The notes below the pieces were generated by a model that saw nothing but the letters and a program-made list of their open reading frames with translations, was not told where the DNA came from and did not search any database. Below are positions 57,414 to 64,000 of a stretch of DNA of 64,000 bases, piece by piece. Position numbers and translations under genes: made by a program. The DNA comes from Chloroflexus aurantiacus J-10-fl (lineage in GTDB: Bacteria > Chloroflexota > Chloroflexia > Chloroflexales > Chloroflexaceae): contig NC_010175.1 in assembly GCF_000018865.1 (NCBI RefSeq), positions 620,001 through 684,000 on the forward strand. Reading direction: 5' to 3'. The number at the start of each line of letters is the position of its first letter. The first letter of the stretch is position 1.

Positions 57414-57890
57414 CACCGGAGGTACGCGCTCCCAGCCGCACCGGAGGCACACGCTCCCAACCGCGCCTGGTGGAGGGGCGCGCCGGAGGTACGTGCTCCC
57501 AGCCGCACCTGGCGGAGCTGGAGGCACTCACTTCCTGCCGCGCCTGGCGGAAGGGCGTGCCGGAGGTACGTGCTCCCAGCCGCACCTGGCGGAGCTGGAG
57601 GCACTCACTTCCTGCCGCGCCTGGCGGAAGGGCGTGCCGGAGGTACGCACTCCCAGCCGCGCATAACGGAGCTGGAGGTACGCGCTCCCAGCCGCACCGG
57701 AAGCACACGCTCCCAGCCACACCTGGCGGAGCTGGAGGCACTCACTTCCTGCCGCGCCTAGTGGAGGGGCACGCCGGAGGTACGCGCTCCCAGCCGCACC
57801 GGAAGCACACGCTCCCAGCCGCGCCTGATGGAGGGGTGCGCCGGAGGCGCGCGCTCCCAGCCGCACCCGGCGGAGGGGCATGCCGGAGAG
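57414..57890. repeat. GC-rich minisatellite with a 77-bp unit
   Basis: The unit begins CCGGAGGTACGTGCTCCC at 57483, 57560 and 57637, exactly 77 bases apart, with the first two complete and nearly identical. Around them the same short blocks (CCGGAGGTACGCGCTCCCAG, CCTGGCGGAGCTGGAGGCAC, TTCCTGCCGCG) recur in shuffled order, so the array is built from smaller modules. 77 is not divisible by three, so the open frames across it are compositional and it is unlikely to code. It lies about 190 bases before the nucleoside-type ABC genes. Confidence 0.85.
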
Positions 57891-58082
57891 CGCACTTCCA
57901 GGAAGATACCAGCACTCCCTACCGTAGTGGAGCATTTACAACCATAGCGTTGATACGTTCTCCAGCATAAAGATGCACCCCGAAAGATTAGCGGCGAAAC
58001 GTTCAGAATATGCTACAATACACTAAACTTCGACAACATTGTTGCTGACGGCGATAACCTGTTCCACATACCACGTAGATGA

Positions 58083-59648
58083 ATGAGGTTGCCTGTGACG
58101 CAGAACGGCCAGGAACGCCCGGTGGTGCTCGAAGCACGCGGGATTACAAAACGCTTCCCCGGTGTGGTTGCGAATGACAACGTCTCGATCAAACTGTACA
58201 AGGGTGAAGTATTAGCCCTGCTCGGTGAAAATGGTGCCGGTAAATCAACCTTGATGAATATCCTTTACGGTCTGTATCACCAGGACGAGGGCGAAATTTT
58301 TGTCAAGGGCGAGCCTATTCGCATCAGTAACCCCCACGAGTCGATTGCCCGCGGGATCGGCATGGTACACCAGCACTTTCAACTGGTGCCGGTCATGACG
58401 GTCACGGAAAATGTTATCCTGGGCAACGAAGTCACCAGTGGCCCCTTCCTTGACCGCAAACGGGCAGCGGAACGCATTCGCCAGATCTCGACCCAATACG
58501 GGCTGGCGGTTGACCCTGATGCCCTGGTCGCCGACCTTGATGTAGGTGCCCAACAGCGGGTGGAGATTATTAAGGCGCTGTACCGCAATGCCGATATTTT
58601 GATCCTCGACGAGCCAACCGCTGTGTTGACCCCGCAAGAGGCCGATGATCTGGTGCGCGTGATGCGTACCCTGACCGCGCAGGGAACATCGATCATCTTT
58701 ATCACCCACAAACTGCGGGAAGTGCTCGAAGTGGCCGACCGCATCATGGTGTTACGAGGTGGAAAAGTTGTCGGTGAAACGACACCCGATCAGGCCACCG
58801 AGGCCAGTCTGGCGGCGATGATGGTTGGCCGCGATGTCATTCTGAAGGTAGATAAACAGCCCGCACGCCCAGGCGAACCGGTGCTCGAAGTGCAGGGATT
58901 ACAGGTACGCGATGATCGACAGCTCCTGGCCGTGAAGGGGGTGAGCCTTGAGGTACGTGCCGGTGAAATTCTCGGCATTGCCGGCGTGCAAGGCAACGGT
59001 CAGACTGAACTGGTCGCCGCTCTGACCGGCCTGCGCCCCAGTGAAGGGGGGACTATCCGGATTGCCGGCGTCGATGTGACCAACGCCAGCCCACGGACGA
59101 TCAGCGAGCTGGGAGTGGCCCATATTCCCGAAGATCGCCAGCGTGACGGTCTGGTAACCTCATATCCGCTGACTGATAACTCGGTGCTGGAGTTGTATTA
59201 TCTGCCACCATTCGCCAATGGTATTGTGCGCAATGAGCCGGCAATTAACGATCATTGCAGCCGGCTGGTACAGGAATTCGATGTGCGCACACCCAGCATT
59301 CACGTTCCGGCCAGCTCGCTGAGCGGTGGCAACCAGCAAAAGCTGATTGTCGCCCGCGAGTTTACCCGTCAGCTCAAGTTGTTGATCGCCTCACAGCCAA
59401 CCCGCGGCATTGATGTGGGTTCAATCGAGTTTATTCACAACCAGATCGTGAAGAAGCGCGACGAAGGTGTGGCTGTTTTGCTCGTCTCGGCTGAGCTTGA
59501 CGAGATTCTGTCACTTGCCGACCGGATTGCGGTTATGTACCACGGCCAGATTGTGGCGACTGTCAAAAACGGTGAACTCTCGCGTGAAGAGCTTGGCCTG
59601 CTCATGGCCGGCGCAACCATAGATCGTTCGGTATCAGTTGAAGCGTAA
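58083..59648 (+). CDS. Nucleoside-type ABC transporter ATPase (BmpB/NupA-like, two domains)
   Basis: 521 residues, two ABC domains in one chain. The first has Walker A GENGAGKS, signature VGAQQRVEIIKAL and LDEPTAVLTPQE; the second has the degenerate Walker A GVQGNGQTEL and LSGGNQQKLIVAREF. This pairing is seen in nucleoside (BmpB/NupA/YufO) and sugar (RbsA-like) importers. The next gene, a YufP-like permease, points to nucleosides. ATG 58083 and GTG 58095 (GAGG upstream) are possible starts. A second permease and a PnrA-like lipoprotein are not present. Confidence 0.9.
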   Translation: MRLPVTQNGQERPVVLEARGITKRFPGVVANDNVSIKLYKGEVLALLGENGAGKSTLMNILYGLYHQDEGEIFVKGEPIRISNPHESIARGIGMVHQHFQLVPVMTVTENVILGNEVTSGPFLDRKRAAERIRQISTQYGLAVDPDALVADLDVGAQQRVEIIKALYRNADILILDEPTAVLTPQEADDLVRVMRTLTAQGTSIIFITHKLREVLEVADRIMVLRGGKVVGETTPDQATEASLAAMMVGRDVILKVDKQPARPGEPVLEVQGLQVRDDRQLLAVKGVSLEVRAGEILGIAGVQGNGQTELVAALTGLRPSEGGTIRIAGVDVTNASPRTISELGVAHIPEDRQRDGLVTSYPLTDNSVLELYYLPPFANGIVRNEPAINDHCSRLVQEFDVRTPSIHVPASSLSGGNQQKLIVAREFTRQLKLLIASQPTRGIDVGSIEFIHNQIVKKRDEGVAVLLVSAELDEILSLADRIAVMYHGQIVATVKNGELSREELGLLMAGATIDRSVSVEA

Positions 59649-59687
59649 ACACTTTGTGACCGCAGGAAAGCGGTCAGGGAGAGAAGC

Positions 59688-60827
59688 ATGGCGCAGGCAG
59701 CCACCGAAACGGGTATTCGCCCATCGGCGCTCCGCCAGTTTTGGGAGCGCTGGTCGGGCATTCTCGTGCCGATCCTTGCCGTTTTTACAGCCCTGGTGGT
59801 AGGGGCCTTCATTATCGGGATTACCGGTGCCGACTGGCAGGCAGCCTACATTGGGCTTTGGGAAGGCGCCTTCGGCTCGCCACGGGCATTTGCCGATACG
59901 GTTGTCCGTTCTACGCCATTCATCATCTGTGGTCTGTGCGTAGCACTTGCTTTCAAGGCCGGCCTGTTTAACATCGGCGCCGAAGGGCAACTCTACGCCG
60001 GCGCGGTTGCTGCTGTCGTTATCGGCACAACCTTGCAGATGCCGGCAATCTTTCACATTCCGGCAGCCTTGATTGCCGGTGCACTTGGCGGTGCAGCCTG
60101 GGCAGCGATTGCCGGTTTCCTGAAGGCGCGCACCGGTGCACACGAGGTGATCAACACGATTATGTTGAATTACATCGCGCTCCGGATGACCGACTGGCTG
60201 ATTCGCAGCAAAACCCCCTACATTCTGGGTGATCCTGCCGACACCACCGGTGCCCGCTCGCGTTTGATTGCCGAAACGGCCCGTTTACCCGGCATTCAGG
60301 TTGGTAGCTCGACCATCCTCCACCTGGGGATTCCCCTCGCCTTGATACTAGTCTTTGTCGTGGCCTGGTTGTTGTACCGAACGACGCTCGGCTTCGAGAT
60401 GCGGACTGCCGGTACCAACCCCAACGCCGCCCGCTACGCAGGCATCAGTGTCCCGCGCACGATTATTCTGGCAATGGCAATTGCCGGTGGTCTGGCCGGT
60501 ATCGCCGGATCAATCGAGGTGATTGGTGTGCGTGGAGCGCTCAGTGCCGACTTCTTTTCCGGCCTTGGATTTGATGCGATTGCCGTGGCCCTATTGGCCC
60601 GTGCCAATCCGGTCGGTATCATCTTTTCGGGATTGCTCTGGGGTGGGTTACTGACCGGTGCGCGTCTGATGCAGGTGCGCGCCAGCCTATCGATTGACGT
60701 GATCAAGATCGTGCAGGCACTCATTATCATGTTCGTGGCTGCCGATCAGATCGTGCGCTTTGTCTACCGTCTCCCCAAGCGCAAACCCGGCGAAGAGACC
60801 CAGCTCTCGAAGGGATGGGGTGGCTAG
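59688..60827 (+). CDS. ABC transporter permease (nucleoside, YufP/NupP-like)
   Basis: 379 residues with about ten membrane helices. GLCVALAFKAGLFNIGAEGQLYAGA and KARTGAHEVINTIMLNYIALRMTDWL are hallmarks of the YufP/BmpC permease group, and ATNPNAARYAGI is its coupling region. ATG 59688 follows GGGAGAGAAG. It is the only permease in the cluster; the second one (YufQ-like) that normally follows is not there, so the importer may be incomplete or have its partner elsewhere. Confidence 0.88.
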   Translation: MAQAATETGIRPSALRQFWERWSGILVPILAVFTALVVGAFIIGITGADWQAAYIGLWEGAFGSPRAFADTVVRSTPFIICGLCVALAFKAGLFNIGAEGQLYAGAVAAVVIGTTLQMPAIFHIPAALIAGALGGAAWAAIAGFLKARTGAHEVINTIMLNYIALRMTDWLIRSKTPYILGDPADTTGARSRLIAETARLPGIQVGSSTILHLGIPLALILVFVVAWLLYRTTLGFEMRTAGTNPNAARYAGISVPRTIILAMAIAGGLAGIAGSIEVIGVRGALSADFFSGLGFDAIAVALLARANPVGIIFSGLLWGGLLTGARLMQVRASLSIDVIKIVQALIIMFVAADQIVRFVYRLPKRKPGEETQLSKGWGG

Positions 60828-60899
60828 ACCGCAAGTACGTCGTCGGGGTGCATCCCGGCCATTGCTACCTCTGGAAAGAGCATAATCCTACAGCCAGTG

Positions 60900-60921
60900 A
60901 CGGCGCTCGCATGAGCGCCGT
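60900..60921 (+). terminator. 9-bp hairpin after the permease gene
   Basis: ACGGCGCTC and GAGCGCCGT flank GCAT, 73 bases after the permease stop. The tail is TCGCTACC, without a T-run, so this may be a weak terminator or an upstream leader of the thioesterase gene. Confidence 0.45.
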
Positions 60922-60945
60922 TCGCTACCTACAGGTTGGTGTGAT

Positions 60946-61452
60946 ATGGATAACACAACGTTCCCTAACCGGCCGGCGCGGGCGGCAAATGAAGAACGCA
61001 TGGCCGAAATTATCTTGCCTCATCAAACCAACGGCTACGGTACCATGTTTGGTGGTGATGTGATGGCACTGATGGATAAAGCGGCAGCGATTGCCGCTCT
61101 CCGCTTCTGTCGCTTGCCGGTTGTAACCGCCTCGACCGAACGGATTGATTTTCGGACCCCGATTGGGCAGGGCGAAATTGTGGAAGCCTTCTCGCGGGTG
61201 ATCTACGTTGGGCGGAGTTCCATGGTGGTGCGCGTACACCTCTTTGCCGAACATCCGCTGATCGGAGATCGCCGGCTCTGCACGACCGGCTATTTCAGCA
61301 TGGTAGCCATCAACCGCGAAGGTGGGCCGGCGCCAGTTGTGCCACAATTGTTGTTGCTCGACGATGATGCCCGCGCAGAGCATGCCGTTGGTGCCGAGAT
61401 TCACGCTGCTATCGCTGCACGTCGCAATAGCCGAACAACAGGACGATCATGA
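60946..61452 (+). CDS. Acyl-CoA thioesterase, hotdog fold (YciA-like)
   Basis: 168 residues, one hotdog domain. It hydrolyses acyl-CoA to free acid and CoA. The active-site helix region NGYGTMFGGDVMALMDKAAAIAA with catalytic Asp fits the YciA/BACH group, as does STERIDFRTPIGQGEIVEAFSRV. The start ATG 60946 has GGTGTG upstream. Its end overlaps the flavin reductase gene by four bases (ATGA), so the two are coupled. Confidence 0.85.
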   Translation: MDNTTFPNRPARAANEERMAEIILPHQTNGYGTMFGGDVMALMDKAAAIAALRFCRLPVVTASTERIDFRTPIGQGEIVEAFSRVIYVGRSSMVVRVHLFAEHPLIGDRRLCTTGYFSMVAINREGGPAPVVPQLLLLDDDARAEHAVGAEIHAAIAARRNSRTTGRS

Positions 61453-61916
61453 TCGACGAATCACTTTTTCGCCAAACGATGAGTCACTTCGCCTCCGGTG
61501 TCACTGTGGTGACGACTGCGCTCGGTGAACGCCTGGCCGGCTTAACAGTCAGCTCTTTCGCATCGCTATCACTGAATCCACCGCTGGTACTGATTTGTAT
61601 TGATCACGCGGCATCAAGCCATGACGTGATTGCCGCTGCCGGAAAGTTTGCGGTGAACATCCTGGCCGAAGATCAGGAATACCTCTCGCGCCGGTTTGCC
61701 ATGCACGACGGCGCAAAGTTTGCCCCGCATAGTTATACCCTGTCAGAGAACGGACTCCCACTTCTCGAAGGGGTGCTGGCCCAGATCGAATGTCGGCTCC
61801 ATAGCGCCTTGCCTGGCGGTGACCACACCATCTTCGTGGGAGAAGTCATCGCGGCCCGGGTGTTTGGGGGAAGACCATTGCTGTACTACCGATCAGGCTA
61901 CCATCAGTTGGGGTAA
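61449..61916 (+). CDS. Flavin reductase family protein
   Basis: 155 residues of the flavin reductase-like (FMN-binding split barrel) family: MSHFASGVTVVTTALGERLAGLTVSSFASLSLNPPLV and KFAVNILAEDQEYLSRRFA are typical. Members pass electrons from NAD(P)H to free FMN/FAD for two-component monooxygenases, or act on quinone-like substrates. No monooxygenase partner is close by. It overlaps the thioesterase gene by four bases and ends five bases before the lipoprotein gene at 61921. Confidence 0.88.
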   Translation: MIDESLFRQTMSHFASGVTVVTTALGERLAGLTVSSFASLSLNPPLVLICIDHAASSHDVIAAAGKFAVNILAEDQEYLSRRFAMHDGAKFAPHSYTLSENGLPLLEGVLAQIECRLHSALPGGDHTIFVGEVIAARVFGGRPLLYYRSGYHQLG

Positions 61917-61920
61917 ATCG

Positions 61921-62754
61921 GTGAGATTCATCAAGCAGCCAGCAGGGTACCGCCTGGTGTTGTTGTGCTTCTTCCTGTACGGATTGATATTTCTATTGAC
62001 AGCCTGTACAGTAACGCCAACACCGGGCACCCCGACAACCATTGTGCCGACGCTGATGCCGACACCGACACCTGATGCCAGCACCAGCTCAGGCTGGCGC
62101 ACCCTGCGTACAGGTATTGCGTTCCGCCAACTGGAAGCTCCAGGGTTGCCGGTGCAGGTTGTGCGGATCGATCCGGCGCACGTGCGCTTTGTCGTCGGTT
62201 ACGATCCGACTTCACCACTCACCCTGAGCGCCTGGGTTGCCCGGTACGGCGCAGTGGCCGCGATTAATGGCGGCTTTTTTGATCAGCAGGGTGAACCGGT
62301 TGCGCTGCTGATCAGCAACCAGCAGGTATTCGGATACAGTTATGTCGATCAAGGTGGCATGTTTGCGATAGATGAGCAGGGCAAACCGCACCTTTGGTCA
62401 CTTGCCGATCAACCCTACGATGGTACGCCCTTTGTACAGGCGATACAGGGCTGGCCGTTGCTGGTGCGAACAAACGGCGAAGCGGCCTACACCGACGATG
62501 ACGGGCAACGCGCCCGGCGGAGCGCGATTGCGCTTGATCGGAACGGTTATGTGCTGTTGATTGTGGCACCAGGTGCAACATTTAGCCTCGCCGAATGGTC
62601 ACAATTTCTGGCATCTGCCGATCTCGACATTGAGATTGCGGTTAATCTCGATGGCGGTTCTTCGAGCGGGTTAATTGCGCAGAGTGATCAGGGCGGGGTA
62701 CGTGTCGACTCGTTTACCCCACTCCCATTCGCCCTGTTGATCCTGGAACTTTGA
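61921..62754 (+). CDS. Phosphodiester glycosidase-family (NAGPA-like) lipoprotein
   Basis: About 277 residues. A lipoprotein signal (basic start, LYGLIFLLTAC lipobox) and a Thr/Pro-rich linker lead to a NAGPA-like domain with NGGFFDQQGEPVALLISNQQ, RSAIALD and AVNLDGGSSSGL. The family contains N-acetylglucosamine-1-phosphodiester glycosidases and many exopolysaccharide-linked proteins of unknown activity. The GTG at 61921 starts the signal peptide; the frame continues upstream inside the reductase gene. It is probably translated from the same mRNA. Confidence 0.83.
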   Translation: MRFIKQPAGYRLVLLCFFLYGLIFLLTACTVTPTPGTPTTIVPTLMPTPTPDASTSSGWRTLRTGIAFRQLEAPGLPVQVVRIDPAHVRFVVGYDPTSPLTLSAWVARYGAVAAINGGFFDQQGEPVALLISNQQVFGYSYVDQGGMFAIDEQGKPHLWSLADQPYDGTPFVQAIQGWPLLVRTNGEAAYTDDDGQRARRSAIALDRNGYVLLIVAPGATFSLAEWSQFLASADLDIEIAVNLDGGSSSGLIAQSDQGGVRVDSFTPLPFALLILEL

Positions 62755-62833
62755 CATTCGGCAACAGCAAGGGTAATATGCAGAGAGATCGTCGGAGTAC
62801 GACGCAGGTAGCATTCACATCAAAGGAACATCG

Positions 62834-63877
62834 GTGCGTCACTGGAAACTATGGCTCGGCCTGATCATTAGCATCTTTTTTCTGGGCATCGCCCTTTACG
62901 GTCTCGACCTGGCCCATTTTTGGGAAGCATTACGCGAGGCTAATTACTGGTGGTTAATTCCAGGTATCCTGGTTTACTTCATCACCGTTTGGGTGCGCAC
63001 ATGGCGCTGGCAATCGATGCTCAGCCATATGGCTCGCGTGCCATTACGTACCCTCTTCCCGATTGTGGTGATCGGCTACATGGGCAACAATGTCTACCCG
63101 GCGCGAGCCGGTGAAGTGTTGCGCAGTTATGTCTTGCGTCGCAATTGCGGGATTGCCATGAGCGCTTCGCTGGCCACTGTCGTATTGGAACGCCTCTTCG
63201 ACGGGTTGGTGATGCTGCTCTTTGTGGCGGTGACGCTCCCATTTGCGCCATTGCCACCAGTGTTTCGGTCGCTGGTAATTGGGTTTAGCGCTTTATTCCT
63301 CTGCGCGTTTCTCGGTTTTGTTGTGCTGGCTGCTCGTCCCCAATTGATGAGTCGCTGGTACACCATGATCGTTGATCGCTTCGCTCCCGGCTGGCTGCGC
63401 CCACATATTCACGGCCTCTTTGATCGGTTTATTATCGGCCTGCAATCGCTGCGCAGTCCACGCGACATGATCACGATTCTGCTCACTTCGACGTTCATCT
63501 GGCTGGGTGAGACGCTCAAATACTGGTTCGTGATGCATGCATTTCCGTTTGAAGTCTCGTTTCTGGTGTTGATGCTGATGACCGCGATTGTTAATCTCTT
63601 CACTACGATCCCTTCAACACCGGGATACATTGGCACGTTCGATGCACCGGGAATCGCAACTCTGACGCAGTTTGGTGTACCTCACGCTATCGCTGCCGGT
63701 TATACACTGGTGCTCCACGTTGCCCTGTGGTTGCCAATAACGCTCCTCGGCGCATGGTATATGCTCCGCCAAAGCCTGACCTGGCGTGATCTGGATCGCG
63801 CAGCAGCAATCCAGGCCCAATCTACGCCGAACGTCGAAACCAACGATACAGTCAATTCGCAGAAGGTGCTGCCATGA
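62834..63877 (+). CDS. Lysylphosphatidylglycerol synthase/flippase-like membrane protein
   Basis: 347 residues with about eight membrane helices. The family region has YMGNNVYPARAGEVLRSYVLRR, LERLFDGLVMLLF and IPSTPGYIGTFDAPGIATLTQFGV. Members without the catalytic domain of MprF are often transport or flip proteins for lipids, or glycosyltransferase partners (UPF0104). The start GTG 62834 follows AAAGGAAC. It overlaps the next oxidoreductase gene by four bases (ATGA). Confidence 0.82.
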   Translation: MRHWKLWLGLIISIFFLGIALYGLDLAHFWEALREANYWWLIPGILVYFITVWVRTWRWQSMLSHMARVPLRTLFPIVVIGYMGNNVYPARAGEVLRSYVLRRNCGIAMSASLATVVLERLFDGLVMLLFVAVTLPFAPLPPVFRSLVIGFSALFLCAFLGFVVLAARPQLMSRWYTMIVDRFAPGWLRPHIHGLFDRFIIGLQSLRSPRDMITILLTSTFIWLGETLKYWFVMHAFPFEVSFLVLMLMTAIVNLFTTIPSTPGYIGTFDAPGIATLTQFGVPHAIAAGYTLVLHVALWLPITLLGAWYMLRQSLTWRDLDRAAAIQAQSTPNVETNDTVNSQKVLP

Positions 63878-64000
63878 GGATCGCGATTGTTGGTGCCGGC
63901 ATTGCTGGTCTGAGTGCAGCCTACGATCTTGCCGGTCAGGGCTATGCGGTCACGATTTACGAAGCGGGGGATCAGGTCGGTGGGCTGGCCAGTGGCTTTC
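63874..64000 (+). CDS. FAD-dependent oxidoreductase, 5' part only
   Basis: The first 42 codons of a gene that continues beyond the window. The dinucleotide-binding motif is MRIAIVGAGIAGLSAAYDL, with the GG-doublet region EAGDQVGGLASG, as in amine oxidase/phytoene-desaturase-type flavoproteins. The ATG overlaps the preceding gene by four bases. Substrate cannot be told from the fragment. Confidence 0.85.
   Translation, partial: MRIAIVGAGIAGLSAAYDLAGQGYAVTIYEAGDQVGGLASGF

Noticed and set aside
57029-57604. Long Pro/Ala/Arg-rich open frames on the minus strand across the 77-bp array
   Set aside because: They are produced by GC-rich tandem repeats whose period is not a multiple of three; several frames are open on both strands and none has a ribosome site.

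Overview
The window reads as bacterial chromosome of moderately high GC with dense, mostly operonic coding. It looks like a member of the Chloroflexota close to Chloroflexus. This is inferred from gene content and protein style: an isopentenyl phosphate kinase beside a decaprenyl-phosphate phosphoribosyltransferase-like UbiA protein, an OpcA-Zwf-Gnd cluster, PASTA kinase and LCP proteins, and Tad/Flp secretion genes with no secretin. No photosynthesis gene lies in the window, so the genus is an inference. About 56 protein genes are supported, and no rRNA, tRNA or CRISPR array was seen.

Layout. 0-9.4 kb: nucleoside hydrolase, an RNase H-fold nuclease, a PASTA Ser/Thr kinase, an orphan ABC ATPase, an rdgB-WalJ-ilvE operon, prfA and rpsU. 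9.6-16.1 kb (minus strand): a MarR regulator followed by a maltodextrin-type ABC importer (binding protein, two permeases) and a cytoplasmic GH13 enzyme. 16.3-19.8 kb: a PucR regulator and an LCP protein. 20.2-23.8 kb: the oxidative pentose phosphate operon gnd-zwf-opcA. 24-26 kb: repeat-rich DNA around a small membrane protein, then adenosine deaminase. 26.4-31.3 kb: UbiA-like transferase, isopentenyl phosphate kinase, SpoIIM-like protein and a large GT-C-like membrane protein. 31.8-38.1 kb (minus): a Tad/Flp-type operon cpaB-cpaE-cpaF-tadB-tadC plus DUF192; cpaE is interrupted by a frameshift at a run of eight C. 38.3-43.5 kb: alpha/beta hydrolase, uracil-DNA glycosylase-like protein, secreted amylase, a HipA-like kinase/DUF3037 pair and a roadblock protein. 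43.9-46.8 kb: dnaX-ybaB-recR. 47-49.2 kb: an unrecognised gene translationally coupled to a McrB-like AAA+ ATPase. 49.4-56.6 kb: BNR-type protein, histidine kinase with a multidomain HD-GYP regulator, secA. 56.7-58 kb: gene-free DNA with a 77-bp minisatellite. 58-64 kb: nucleoside-type ABC ATPase and one permease, thioesterase, flavin reductase, a secreted phosphodiester glycosidase-like lipoprotein, a flippase-like membrane protein and the start of an FAD oxidoreductase.

The most unusual material is (a) a dispersed inverted-repeat element, present in the malE-malF gap and downstream of opcA, that carries a short hydrophobic reading frame whose codon differences are mostly synonymous; (b) the coupled unknown gene plus McrB-like ATPase without McrC; (c) the single-base frameshift in the receiver-ParA (CpaE-like) gene; and (d) several long perfect palindromes and two minisatellites (70 bp and 77 bp periods).
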